A stretch of 64,000 nt of DNA from positions 186,001 to 250,000 of the forward strand of contig CAVXXT010000001.1 of assembly GCA_963765815.1 (NCBI GenBank), given 5' to 3'. The position numbers and the translations under genes are program-made. The DNA comes from DATLNF01 sp963765815 (GTDB lineage: Bacteria; Actinomycetota; Actinomycetes; BP-191). The notes beneath the pieces are model-generated. The model ran no database searches. It was given only the letters and a program-made list of their open reading frames with translations, and was not told the origin of the DNA. Position 1 is the stretch's first letter. The number at the start of each line of letters is the position of its first letter. Below, in pieces: positions 8,217 to 17,728 of this stretch.

Positions 8217-8282
8217 GGCCGGTTCTGTGTACGCCGGCGCGGTGCTGCCCCGCGTCGTACCGGACACCGAACCCGCCAACCC
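8217..8282. repeat. Palindromic intergenic repeat, copy 2
   Basis: This is the second copy of the element at 8114-8178, in the same orientation, differing at only a few positions. One mismatch falls in the right arm (ACACCGAA for ACACAGAA). Divergence within a conserved outline suggests an old duplication or two insertions of a genome-wide repeat. Confidence 0.7.
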
Positions 8283-8329
8283 CCCCACGGCTGGCGGAGA
8301 CGGTTCCCGACGGACGTCGCACCCGAACA

Positions 8330-8369
8330 GCAGGAGAGCCCCGGACCTGATGGTCCGGGGCTCTCCTGC
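8330..8369. terminator. Strong bidirectional hairpin terminator
   Basis: A perfect 18-base-pair stem (left arm GCAGGAGAGCCCCGGACC, 8330-8347) encloses a four-base loop TGAT and pairs with 8352-8369. It lies between two convergent genes, ending 16 bases before the stop of the minus-strand gene. No T-run follows on either strand, as is usual in actinobacteria. Confidence 0.85.
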
Positions 8370-8385
8370 CGTGAGCGAGACGGTC

Positions 8386-8904
8386 TTAGAACTCCACGCT
8401 GGGGTCCAGCTGGCGCGCCCAGCGGTCAGGGGAGCGGAACGGGTCCTGGCGGGGCGGCTGGGCCAGCGCCAGGCGGGTGCCCTCGGCGGTGAGCCCGACC
8501 AGGCTGAGCACCGCGCCGAGGATCGTGTGCGTGGTCTCGCCATGGTCGACGCCGGCGGCGGTGACCATGGCCCGGTAGATGGTCACGTAGTGGCGCACCG
8601 GGGTGTCGTAGCTCCAGTCGACCGAGCCGAGGTGGATGGAGTCGCCGTGGCCGCCGCCGGGCCCGTTGAACGGACCGCTCCAGACCTGGATGCCGGCCGG
8701 CCCGGCGGAGAAGCGGCCGCCGCGGGCGACGTCGGCGTTGGTCGCCGCGTCGAGCAGGGCGCGCGTCTCGCGCTCGGGGAGCACCAGCGCCGGCCGGACC
8801 TGGCTGGCGAGCGCCGGCGCGGCGACCGCGTGCGGGGCCAGCGTCAGCGCCGGGCGCGACGGGCGCGGTGACTGGGAGGGAAGGGGGAGAGCCGAGACCG
8901 TCAT
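8386..8904 (-). CDS. Conserved-looking hypothetical protein, 172 aa
   Basis: No domain is recognised. The N-terminal ~40 residues are Pro/Ala/Ser-rich and low complexity. The middle is distinctive: A-G-I-Q-V-W-S-G-P-F-N-G-P-G-G-G-H-G-D-S and I-H-L-G-S-V-D-W-S-Y-D-T-P, then Y-V-T-I-Y-R-A-M-V-T with H-G-E-T-T-H-T-I-L-G. The His-rich, glycine-bounded segments look folded rather than random, but no catalytic assignment is safe. Codon bias matches its neighbours. The gene is convergent with the upstream gene, sharing the terminator at 8330, and is probably transcribed alone, since 117 bases separate it from the ileS stop. Confidence 0.75.
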   Translation of the reverse strand: MTVSALPLPSQSPRPSRPALTLAPHAVAAPALASQVRPALVLPERETRALLDAATNADVARGGRFSAGPAGIQVWSGPFNGPGGGHGDSIHLGSVDWSYDTPVRHYVTIYRAMVTAAGVDHGETTHTILGAVLSLVGLTAEGTRLALAQPPRQDPFRSPDRWARQLDPSVEF

Positions 8905-9021
8905 GGCCGCCTCCTGCGTGAAGATCCGGGGGTACTACCTCGCGCCGTCGCGATGGAGTAAGTGTCGGCACCCGCCGGGGCTCATCTTGCTGGGCCATCC
9001 GGGTGATTCGATTACGGAGAG

Positions 9022-12171
<3,150 letters not shown>

Positions 12172-12177
12172 GGGGGT

Positions 12178-12405
12178 GACGCTGCCTTCCGGGTCGGGTG
12201 ACGCTCACTCGGTCCCGGAGGGACCGGGCTCGCGCCCGGCGGTACCACCCTCCTTGCCCCGTCGCGCACGACGGGACCGCTCACGTTCCGCGATGTCGGG
12301 CGGACCCGGCGGGTTCTACTGGGCCCGGGAGGGCCGTTCTTCCCGCTGCTCGGGGGTGATGGGTCGGCGCGCGTGGCGCACGCACCGGCCGTCCCCGTCG
12401 ACGCG
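12178..12405 (-). promoter_or_regulatory. T-box riboswitch leader of ileS
   Basis: Read on the minus strand, the ileS leader contains the T-box core AAGGAGGGTGGTACCGCC (plus coordinates 12238-12255), which pairs with the free CCA end of uncharged tRNA. A C-C-A-G-T-A-G-A-A-C-C-C-G segment of the stem II region lies upstream. A CCGGGC-GCGA-GCCCGG hairpin and a GGTCCC-TCC-GGGACC hairpin follow, just ahead of the ribosome-binding site. T-boxes before actinobacterial ileS usually act on translation, and the lack of a T-run fits that. A CCCATCACC segment near 12361 (plus) could hold the isoleucine specifier ATC. Boundaries are approximate. Confidence 0.85.
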
Positions 12406-12478
12406 CGTTCAGCCTAACAACGCGGCGTACGGCGTGTCGCGGCTGTTCTTCCCGCCGCGCAGCATGCGGCGAGCCGCG

Positions 12479-12507
12479 TTGATCACGTTCGACGCGGGGC
12501 TTATCCT
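12479..12507 (+). promoter_or_regulatory. Putative promoter of the DksA/TraR-like gene
   Basis: TTGATC (12479-12484) and TATCCT (12502-12507) are separated by 17 bases, matching a sigma-A-type promoter. It lies about 75 bases upstream of the ATG at 12582, which has GAGGGAG as ribosome-binding site. Confidence 0.5.
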
Positions 12508-12528
12508 CCATCATTCTGTGCCGCGGTT

Positions 12529-12549
12529 TGTGGATAATCCTGTGGATAT
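12529..12549 (+). promoter_or_regulatory. Two DnaA-box-like 9-mers
   Basis: TGTGGATAA (12529-12537) is the reverse complement of the classical DnaA box TTATCCACA. TGTGGATAT (12541-12549) follows in the same orientation. They lie downstream of the putative promoter, inside the expected 5' leader of the DksA-like gene. Such A/T-containing 9-mers are rare in DNA this rich in G/C. DnaA binding is inferred only from the match. Confidence 0.4.
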
Positions 12550-12581
12550 CTCATCCCGACACATGACGGACCGAGGGAGAC

Positions 12582-13817
12582 ATGGCGGCTGACCGGGGGG
12601 AGCGAGGCGGGTTGCGCTCGTTCGCCAGCCGGCTGCGCGGCCGTGGCCACGCGGCCGCACCCGCCCCGCCGACGACTCCCGAGCCGCCCGGACCCGTTCC
12701 TGCAGCACCCGTCGCGACGACGCCCGCGCCGGCCCGACCGGCCACCACGACCGCACCTGCGAAAGGCCCGACAGTGACGAAGGCGGCCACGAAGCCGGCT
12801 CCGAAGAAGGCCGCACCGGCGAAGAAGGCCGCACCGGCGAAGAAGCCGGCCGTCGCGGTGAAGAAGGCCGCACCGGCGAAGAAGCCGGCCGTGGCGGCGA
12901 AGAAGCCGGCCGTGGCGGCCAAGAAGGCTGCGCCCGCGAAGAAGGCGGCGCCGGCCAAGAAGGCTGCACCGGCGAAGAAGGCTGCACCGGCGAAGAAGGC
13001 TGCACCGGCGAAGAAGGCTGCACCGGCGAAGAAGGCTGCACCGGCCAAGAAGGCCGCACCCGCGAAGAAGGCGGCGCCGGCCAAGAAGGCCGCACCCGCG
13101 AAGACAGCTGCACCGGCCAAGAAGGCGGCGCAGACGAACAAGCCGGTGACCACGAAGAAGGCCCCCGCGAGCAAGCCGGTGGTGAAGAAGGCTGCGCCGG
13201 CGAAGAAGGCTGCGCCGGTCAAGGCTGCGCCGGCGAAGAAGGCTGCGCCGGTCAAGGCTGCGCCGGCGAAGAAGGCTGCGCCGGCGAAGAAGGCTGCGCC
13301 GGTCAAGGCTGCACCCGCGACGACGCCGCCGGTCAAGGCGGCGCCCGCGGCGGTCGCCGCTGCGGCACCCGCGCCGGTCAAGGCTGCGCCGGCTGCCAAG
13401 CCGCCCGCGCCGCGGCCGGCGCCGGCGAAGCCGGCACCGACCATCCCGGTCGAGAAGTGGAGCGCGAAGGAGCTCGGTGAGATCCGCGCCGAGCTCGAAG
13501 CGCAGGCCGCCGACCTCCGCCGGGAGATCGACGTCGCCGTCGAGGCGCTGACCGACATGCAGCGCGACGGCGGCGAGGGTGCCGGCGACGACCAGGCCGA
13601 CGCCGGCACCAAGACGTTCGAGCGTGAGCACGAGATGTCGCTGGCCAACAACAGCCGTGACCTGCTGGCCCAGGTGCAGCGGGCGCTCGAGCGGATCGCG
13701 GCCGGCAACTACGGCGCCTGCGAGGTCTGCGGCAACGGCATCCCCAAGGCGCGGCTCAAGGCGCGGCCGGCGGCGACGCTGTGCGTGACCTGCAAGCAGC
13801 GCGAGGAGCGCCGCTGA
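12582..13817 (+). CDS. DksA/TraR-type C4 zinc-finger protein with long histone-H1-like Lys/Ala/Pro repeat tail
   Basis: The last ~115 residues form a TraR/DksA module: a helical hairpin (W-S-A-K-E-L-G-E-I-R-A-E-L-E-A-Q to E-R-E-H-E-M-S-L-A-N-N-S-R-D-L-L) followed by the C4 zinc finger Y-G-A-C-E-V-C-G-N ... C-V-T-C-K. Such proteins bind the RNA polymerase secondary channel or act as small zinc regulators. Unusually, residues ~60-285 are repeats of P-A-K-K-A-A / P-V-K-A-A, highly basic like eukaryotic histone H1 tails or mycobacterial HU tails, so DNA binding is likely. The family is normally 120-150 residues; this protein has 411. It lies directly upstream of lspA. Confidence 0.88.
   Translation: MAADRGERGGLRSFASRLRGRGHAAAPAPPTTPEPPGPVPAAPVATTPAPARPATTTAPAKGPTVTKAATKPAPKKAAPAKKAAPAKKPAVAVKKAAPAKKPAVAAKKPAVAAKKAAPAKKAAPAKKAAPAKKAAPAKKAAPAKKAAPAKKAAPAKKAAPAKKAAPAKKAAPAKTAAPAKKAAQTNKPVTTKKAPASKPVVKKAAPAKKAAPVKAAPAKKAAPVKAAPAKKAAPAKKAAPVKAAPATTPPVKAAPAAVAAAAPAPVKAAPAAKPPAPRPAPAKPAPTIPVEKWSAKELGEIRAELEAQAADLRREIDVAVEALTDMQRDGGEGAGDDQADAGTKTFEREHEMSLANNSRDLLAQVQRALERIAAGNYGACEVCGNGIPKARLKARPAATLCVTCKQREERR
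12780..13425 (+). repeat. In-gene tandem repeats encoding PAKKAA units
   Basis: Imperfect 15- to 18-base units of the type GCACCGGCGAAGAAGGCT encode A-P-A-K-K-A, with later units changing to A-P-V-K-A. Near-identical neighbours (for example 12960-13050) suggest recent expansion by slippage or unequal recombination. The region may vary in length between strains and can mislead assembly. Confidence 0.8.
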
Positions 13818-14383
13818 GCCCGACCGGCGATGCCGGCGCACCTCTCGATCCGTCACCGGCCCGGCCGGAGCGTGGGCCGCGCCGGGTCGCGTTCCTCGCC
13901 ACCGCGGCGATGCTCACGCTCGCGCTGGACGTCGCGACCAAGCTCTGGGTCGTCGAGCGGCTGCGCGACGACACGCGCGAGCTACTCGGCGGCACGCTGC
14001 TGCTGCACCAGTCCCGCAACCCCGGGGCCGCGTTCGGCATCGCCGGGGGCGCCACGATCCTGTTCAGCCTGATCGCCGCCGGCGTGATCGTCGTGATCGT
14101 CAGGGTCGCCCCGCGGCTGGCGTCGCGCGGCTGGGCCGGCGCGCTCGGGCTCGTCCTCGGCGGCGCGCTCGGCAACCTCGTCGACCGGGTGCTCCGCGAC
14201 CCCGCGCCGTTTCGCGGCGCGGTGGTGGACTTCATCGACTTCGGGTTCTGGCCGTCGTTCAACGTCGCCGACTCGGCCATCGTCGTGGGCGGCGCGATAG
14301 CCGTGCTGCTCTCCCTCCGCGGCGTCGAGCCGACGATGACGACGCCGAGCGCCGATCCGGCCGCGGAGGCAGGGGATACTTAG
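13781..14383 (+). CDS. lspA: Lipoprotein signal peptidase (signal peptidase II)
   Basis: LspA cleaves signal peptides from prolipoproteins after Lgt has acylated the cysteine. It is an integral membrane aspartic protease with four membrane segments. Visible motifs are D-V-A-T-K-L-W in helix 1, N-P-G-A-A-F-G, G-A-L-G-N-L-V-D-R and V-V-D-F-I-D-F-G-F-W-P-S-F-N-V-A-D-S-A-I; the last two supply the two catalytic aspartates. The start is uncertain: GTG 13781 overlaps the upstream gene by 37 bases, and no ATG or GTG lies between it and the first helix. Its partner Lgt is encoded at 47675. Confidence 0.93.
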   Translation: MRDLQAARGAPLSPTGDAGAPLDPSPARPERGPRRVAFLATAAMLTLALDVATKLWVVERLRDDTRELLGGTLLLHQSRNPGAAFGIAGGATILFSLIAAGVIVVIVRVAPRLASRGWAGALGLVLGGALGNLVDRVLRDPAPFRGAVVDFIDFGFWPSFNVADSAIVVGGAIAVLLSLRGVEPTMTTPSADPAAEAGDT

Positions 14384-14386
14384 CCT

Positions 14387-15316
14387 GTGACCGAGCGCCG
14401 CACGCTGCCCGTGCCCGACGGCCTCGACGGACTCCGGCTCGACGCGGCGATCTCCCGGCTCTTCGGCCTGCCGCGCACCGCGGCCGCCGCTCTCGTCGAC
14501 GCCGGCGACGCGACCGTCGACGGCGTGGTTCGCGGCCGCTCCGACCGCATCCACGGCGGGGCCGTGCTCGACGTCACCCTGCCTGCGGCGCCGGCCGCGC
14601 CCAGCGCGGACCCGGTCGCCGTACCGGGCCTGCGCGTCGTGCACGAGGACGACGACGTGATCGTCGTCGACAAGCCGGTCGGGGTGGCCGCTCACCCCAG
14701 CCCGGGCTACGACGGGCCGACCGTGGTCGGCGGCCTCCTCGCCGCCGGACACCGGCTGTCGACGTACGGGCCGGCGGAGCGCCAGGGCATCGTCCACCGG
14801 CTCGACGTCGGCACCACCGGGCTGATGGTCGTCGCGAAGAGCGAGCGGGCTTACGTCGCGCTCAAGGACGCCTTCCGCGACCGCACGGTCGACAAGGGCT
14901 ACCACGCGCTCGTGCAGGGGCACCCGGACCCGCTCACCGGCACGATCGACGCGCCGATCGACCGCCACCCCAACCACCAGTACAAGTTCGCAGTGGTCGC
15001 GGGCGGTCGGGACAGCATCACCCACTACGCCACGGTCGAGGCGATGCGCGCCGCGACCCTCGTGGACGTGAAGCTCGAGACCGGACGCACCCACCAGATC
15101 CGGGTGCACTTCGCCGCGCTGCGCCACCCGCTGGTCGGCGACCTGACCTACGGAGCGGACCCGACCATCGCCGAGCGGCTCGGGCTTCGGCGACAGTGGC
15201 TGCACGCCGTACGGCTGGAGTTCGACCACCCCGCTGACGGCCGCCGCAGCGCCTTCACCAGTGACTACCCCGACGACCTGGCCCAGGCCCTCGACAGACT
15301 GCGCGAGGAGAGCTGA
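14387..15316 (+). CDS. rluD: RluD-family 23S rRNA pseudouridine synthase
   Basis: This enzyme converts uridines in large-subunit rRNA to pseudouridine. The N-terminal ~70 residues form an S4 RNA-binding domain (L-R-L-D-A-A-I-S-R-L-F-G). The catalytic motif is H-R-L-D-V-G-T-T-G (about residue 141), whose Asp attacks the uridine; E-T-G-R-T-H-Q-I-R-V-H lies in the C-terminal half. Length (309) is normal. GTG 14387 is three bases after the lspA stop. The lspA-rluD order is conserved in actinobacteria. The precise rRNA target is assigned by homology only. Confidence 0.93.
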   Translation: MTERRTLPVPDGLDGLRLDAAISRLFGLPRTAAAALVDAGDATVDGVVRGRSDRIHGGAVLDVTLPAAPAAPSADPVAVPGLRVVHEDDDVIVVDKPVGVAAHPSPGYDGPTVVGGLLAAGHRLSTYGPAERQGIVHRLDVGTTGLMVVAKSERAYVALKDAFRDRTVDKGYHALVQGHPDPLTGTIDAPIDRHPNHQYKFAVVAGGRDSITHYATVEAMRAATLVDVKLETGRTHQIRVHFAALRHPLVGDLTYGADPTIAERLGLRRQWLHAVRLEFDHPADGRRSAFTSDYPDDLAQALDRLREES

Positions 15317-16287
15317 TGAACCTGCGCGAGCTCGACGCGCGGGTCATCCCTGACCTCGCCCGCCGCGTCCAGGACGTCGCCGACCGGGTACGCCGGGCCC
15401 ACGACGCCGGGTCCGCGCGGGTCGCCCGGCTGCGGCCGGCGCCCGAGCCGGTCGCGCTGCCGGCCGGCCCCGCGCCGACGATCCTGCGCCTGCGCGCGCT
15501 CGACGCGAAGTACGCCGATCGCGGGCCGCTCGCCCTCATGCGGGAGGTGCCGCAGCTCGGCGCGCTCCTGCTCGCCGTGCTGATCCTGGTCAACGGGGCG
15601 GCCGTGAAGCAGCGGCGCGAGGTGCCTCAGCAGGTGGTCTCGACCACTCCGACCGACACCGCGCCGATCGTGCCCGGCCTCGTCGACGGCGGCACCGTCG
15701 GGCCGGAGATCGGCGACAACGTGCAGACGTATGTGCAGAAGGCCGACCGCGAGCTGACCGACCGGCTGGCCGCGGACCGGTTCGAGAGTGCCTTCGCCAC
15801 AGTGAGCTTCACCGACTACCGCACGCCGACCGACGCGCTTGCGCTGATCGGCAAGACGCCGACGTTCCGGGCGTTCTTCCGGGTGCCGGGGAAGTACCCG
15901 ACCGACGTCGAGGCGACCCCGGTCAAGGTGTTCGTGCGCGACATCGTCACGGCGTACGAGACGATCGCCGCCAAGCGCCGCGCGGACGTCCCGGACCTGA
16001 TGGGGCAGGCGCAGACCACCGACGACAAGGTCTACAAGGACTACTACGAGCTGACCGCGCGGCAGTACCTGTACGAGGCCGAGCAGCTCGAGCGCGGCTG
16101 CGCGTGCGTGTTCGCGGTCGCCGTGATCGCGCCGGTCGACGAGCTGGTGAAGCTGCGCAAGCTGCCCGGCGTACGCGTGGTCGACCTCGCCCCGTCGCGC
16201 AGCCAGCTCGACACCATCGTCTTCCGCGGCCTCCGGCCGGAGGAGAAGGTGACCGTCACCAACGGCAACGAGAAGCCCGCCGGCTGA
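15316..16287 (+). CDS. Single-pass membrane protein of unknown function
   Basis: This is a 323-residue protein with no recognised domain. The first ~75 residues are cytoplasmic and Arg-rich, with a possible amphipathic helix at 1-30. One membrane segment follows at about 79-97 (L-G-A-L-L-L-A-V-L-I-L-V-N-G). A ~225-residue extracytoplasmic part contains S-F-T-D-Y-R-T-P and G-C-A-C-V-F-A-V-A-V, a possible disulfide or metal site. The ATG overlaps the rluD stop (ATGA), so it is probably co-expressed with lspA and rluD. A role at the cell surface is inference only. Confidence 0.8.
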   Translation: MNLRELDARVIPDLARRVQDVADRVRRAHDAGSARVARLRPAPEPVALPAGPAPTILRLRALDAKYADRGPLALMREVPQLGALLLAVLILVNGAAVKQRREVPQQVVSTTPTDTAPIVPGLVDGGTVGPEIGDNVQTYVQKADRELTDRLAADRFESAFATVSFTDYRTPTDALALIGKTPTFRAFFRVPGKYPTDVEATPVKVFVRDIVTAYETIAAKRRADVPDLMGQAQTTDDKVYKDYYELTARQYLYEAEQLERGCACVFAVAVIAPVDELVKLRKLPGVRVVDLAPSRSQLDTIVFRGLRPEEKVTVTNGNEKPAG

Positions 16288-16294
16288 CGCGGGG

Positions 16295-17155
16295 TCAGTC
16301 GCCGAAGATGCGGCGGTAGCGCGCCTCGACGAACGACCACCCGCCGTACGCCGCCAGCCCGGCGGCGAGCAGCGTGAGGAACAGCGGCCCGCCCGGCCCG
16401 CCGGCGATCCGGCGCAGCGACCCGTCGAGCCCGACGGTGTCGGACGGGTCGGCCTGGATGCCGGTGCGCACCAGGAAGTAGCCGATCGACGCGCACACGA
16501 CTGCCCGGGCGACCAGCCCGGCGCACGCGACGGCCGTGATCCACCCGCGGCCGTCGGTGCTGATCTCGGCGTCCTTGAGGTGCTTGCGGTAGCGGCCCGA
16601 CGCCGCGCGATAGGCGTTCCACGCCGCGGCCCCGAAGAACCCGACGCCGACCGCGATGACGAGGTAGCGACCGGCCGGCCACTCCAGCACGCGCGCGGTG
16701 TGGTCCTGGTGCACGCGGTCGTTGTCGCCGTCCTGCTTGTCCTGGACCACGAAGGTGAGCGCGCTGACGAAGAAGCTGCCGTAGAGCAGGCCCTTGGTGA
16801 GGGACGCGAGGCGCTGGCCGCGGCCGCGACGCTCAGGGTTGAGACCGGCCTGGACCAGTCGCCAGGCGGCGTAGCAGGCGAAGCCGGCGGCGAGGACCGC
16901 GAGGGCGACCCGTCCGAGCGGCGCGCTGCTGAGCGCCTCGAAAGCCCCGCGCCGATCCGCTTCCGTGTCTGTGCTCGGCGTCACGGCGATCCGCACCGCC
17001 AGCGCGGCCACGATCAGGTAGGTCACGCCACGGGAGGCGAGGCCGACGCGGCCGACGTACGACGTCCAGTCGGCGTCCATCGTCTCCCGGCGCGCCTTGC
17101 CGGCCTTGCGCTTCACCTTGCGCACGGTCGAGCCGGTTGCCGGGGTCGGGGACAT
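16295..17155 (-). CDS. DUF1206 membrane protein
   Basis: This 286-residue protein is built of three repeats of a two-helix unit. The repeats begin G-R-V-G-L-A-S-R-G-V-T-Y-L (residue ~35), L-A-S-L-T-K-G-L-L-Y-G (~117) and A-C-A-G-L-V-A-R-A-V-V (~208), giving six membrane segments. That is the pattern of DUF1206, a family of unknown function common in actinobacteria and cyanobacteria. The N-terminal ~30 residues are strongly basic (K-V-K-R-K-A-G-K-A-R-R). It is convergent with the preceding gene, only seven bases apart, with no obvious terminator. Confidence 0.85.
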   Translation of the reverse strand: MSPTPATGSTVRKVKRKAGKARRETMDADWTSYVGRVGLASRGVTYLIVAALAVRIAVTPSTDTEADRRGAFEALSSAPLGRVALAVLAAGFACYAAWRLVQAGLNPERRGRGQRLASLTKGLLYGSFFVSALTFVVQDKQDGDNDRVHQDHTARVLEWPAGRYLVIAVGVGFFGAAAWNAYRAASGRYRKHLKDAEISTDGRGWITAVACAGLVARAVVCASIGYFLVRTGIQADPSDTVGLDGSLRRIAGGPGGPLFLTLLAAGLAAYGGWSFVEARYRRIFGD

Positions 17156-17202
17156 GCGCAGCCCCTACCCATCGCGGGGACGGCGTACCTGGCCCGTTCG
17201 GG

Positions 17203-17568
17203 TCAGCGGAGCAGCGCGCGGATCCCGAGCAGCCCGGCCCAGGCGCACAGCAGCCCGCCGACGACCGAGATCCCGGCGTACGCCGCCGCTGTGCTCAGCC
17301 GGTCGGCCCTGATCAGGTCGAGCGTCTCCCAGGAGAACGTGGAGAACGTCGTGAACGCGCCCAGGAAGCCGATCCCGAGCAGCGCGACCGCGAGCCCCCC
17401 GAGCCGGCCCTCCGCGGCGGCGCCGAGCACCGCGCCCAGCGCCAGCGACCCGGTCAGGTTGATCCCGAGCGTGCTCCAGGGCACCGCCCCGGGCCCGGCC
17501 GCGCGGGCCACGGCGTACCGGGCCAGCGCGCCGGCCGCGCCGCCGAGCGCCACGAGGAGGATCCGCAT
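17203..17568 (-). CDS. crcB: Fluoride channel/exporter CrcB (Fluc)
   Basis: CrcB forms a dual-topology dimeric channel that exports fluoride. The 121-residue protein has four membrane segments and the family motifs G-G-A-A-G-A-L-A-R-Y at the N-terminus, G-I-N-L-T-G-S-L-A-L-G around residue 35, and G-F-L-G-A-F-T-T-F-S-T-F-S-W-E around residue 67, which holds the pore phenylalanines. It lies 47 bases upstream of the DUF1206 gene on the same strand. No fluoride riboswitch was recognised upstream. Only one crcB copy is in the window, although many actinobacteria have two. Confidence 0.93.
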   Translation of the reverse strand: MRILLVALGGAAGALARYAVARAAGPGAVPWSTLGINLTGSLALGAVLGAAAEGRLGGLAVALLGIGFLGAFTTFSTFSWETLDLIRADRLSTAAAYAGISVVGGLLCAWAGLLGIRALLR

Positions 17569-17728
17569 GCCGGAGAGCCTGTCATCACCCCGGCGACCGC
17601 GTGTCCCGCGACCGTCCTGTCACAGCCCCGGGGTACCCTCGACGACGTCGCTCGGCCCGCCTTCCCCCGTGCCGTCGTACCCCGGTTCGCGGGGTCCTGC
17701 GCGCGCTGAGAGGAGGTCGGCCCCGCTC

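Larger units (their letters stand above)
8073..8385. other. Intergenic region with two palindromic repeats and a bidirectional terminator
   Basis: This 313-base gap separates two convergent genes. It contains two near-identical ~65-base repeats (8114-8178 and 8217-8282) and a strong hairpin (8330-8369). The reading frames across it are products of the repeats and lack normal codon bias, so no gene is called. Confidence 0.7.
12406..12581. other. Divergent promoter region between ileS and the DksA-like gene
   Basis: Together with the T-box leader this makes a 410-base gene-free stretch. On the minus strand, TAGGCT (plus 12411-12416) with GCGACA 18 bases upstream is a possible ileS promoter. 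On the plus strand there is a better promoter (12479-12507) and two DnaA-box-like 9-mers (12529-12549). No small gene is seen. Confidence 0.5.

Noticed and set aside
8134..8871. ORFs spanning the repeat region at 8.1-8.9 kb on the plus strand
   Set aside because: They read through palindromic repeats, the terminator and the antisense of the 8386-8904 gene; the product repeats reflect the DNA repeats.
12780..13425. Repeat array considered as CRISPR or other spacer array
   Set aside because: The repeats are in frame, code for PAKKAA units, have no unique spacers and continue into a zinc-finger domain, so they are coding repeats.
17569..17728. Fluoride riboswitch upstream of crcB
   Set aside because: The minus-strand leader (17569-17700) shows no recognisable crcB motif; the region also serves the divergent dnaE promoter.
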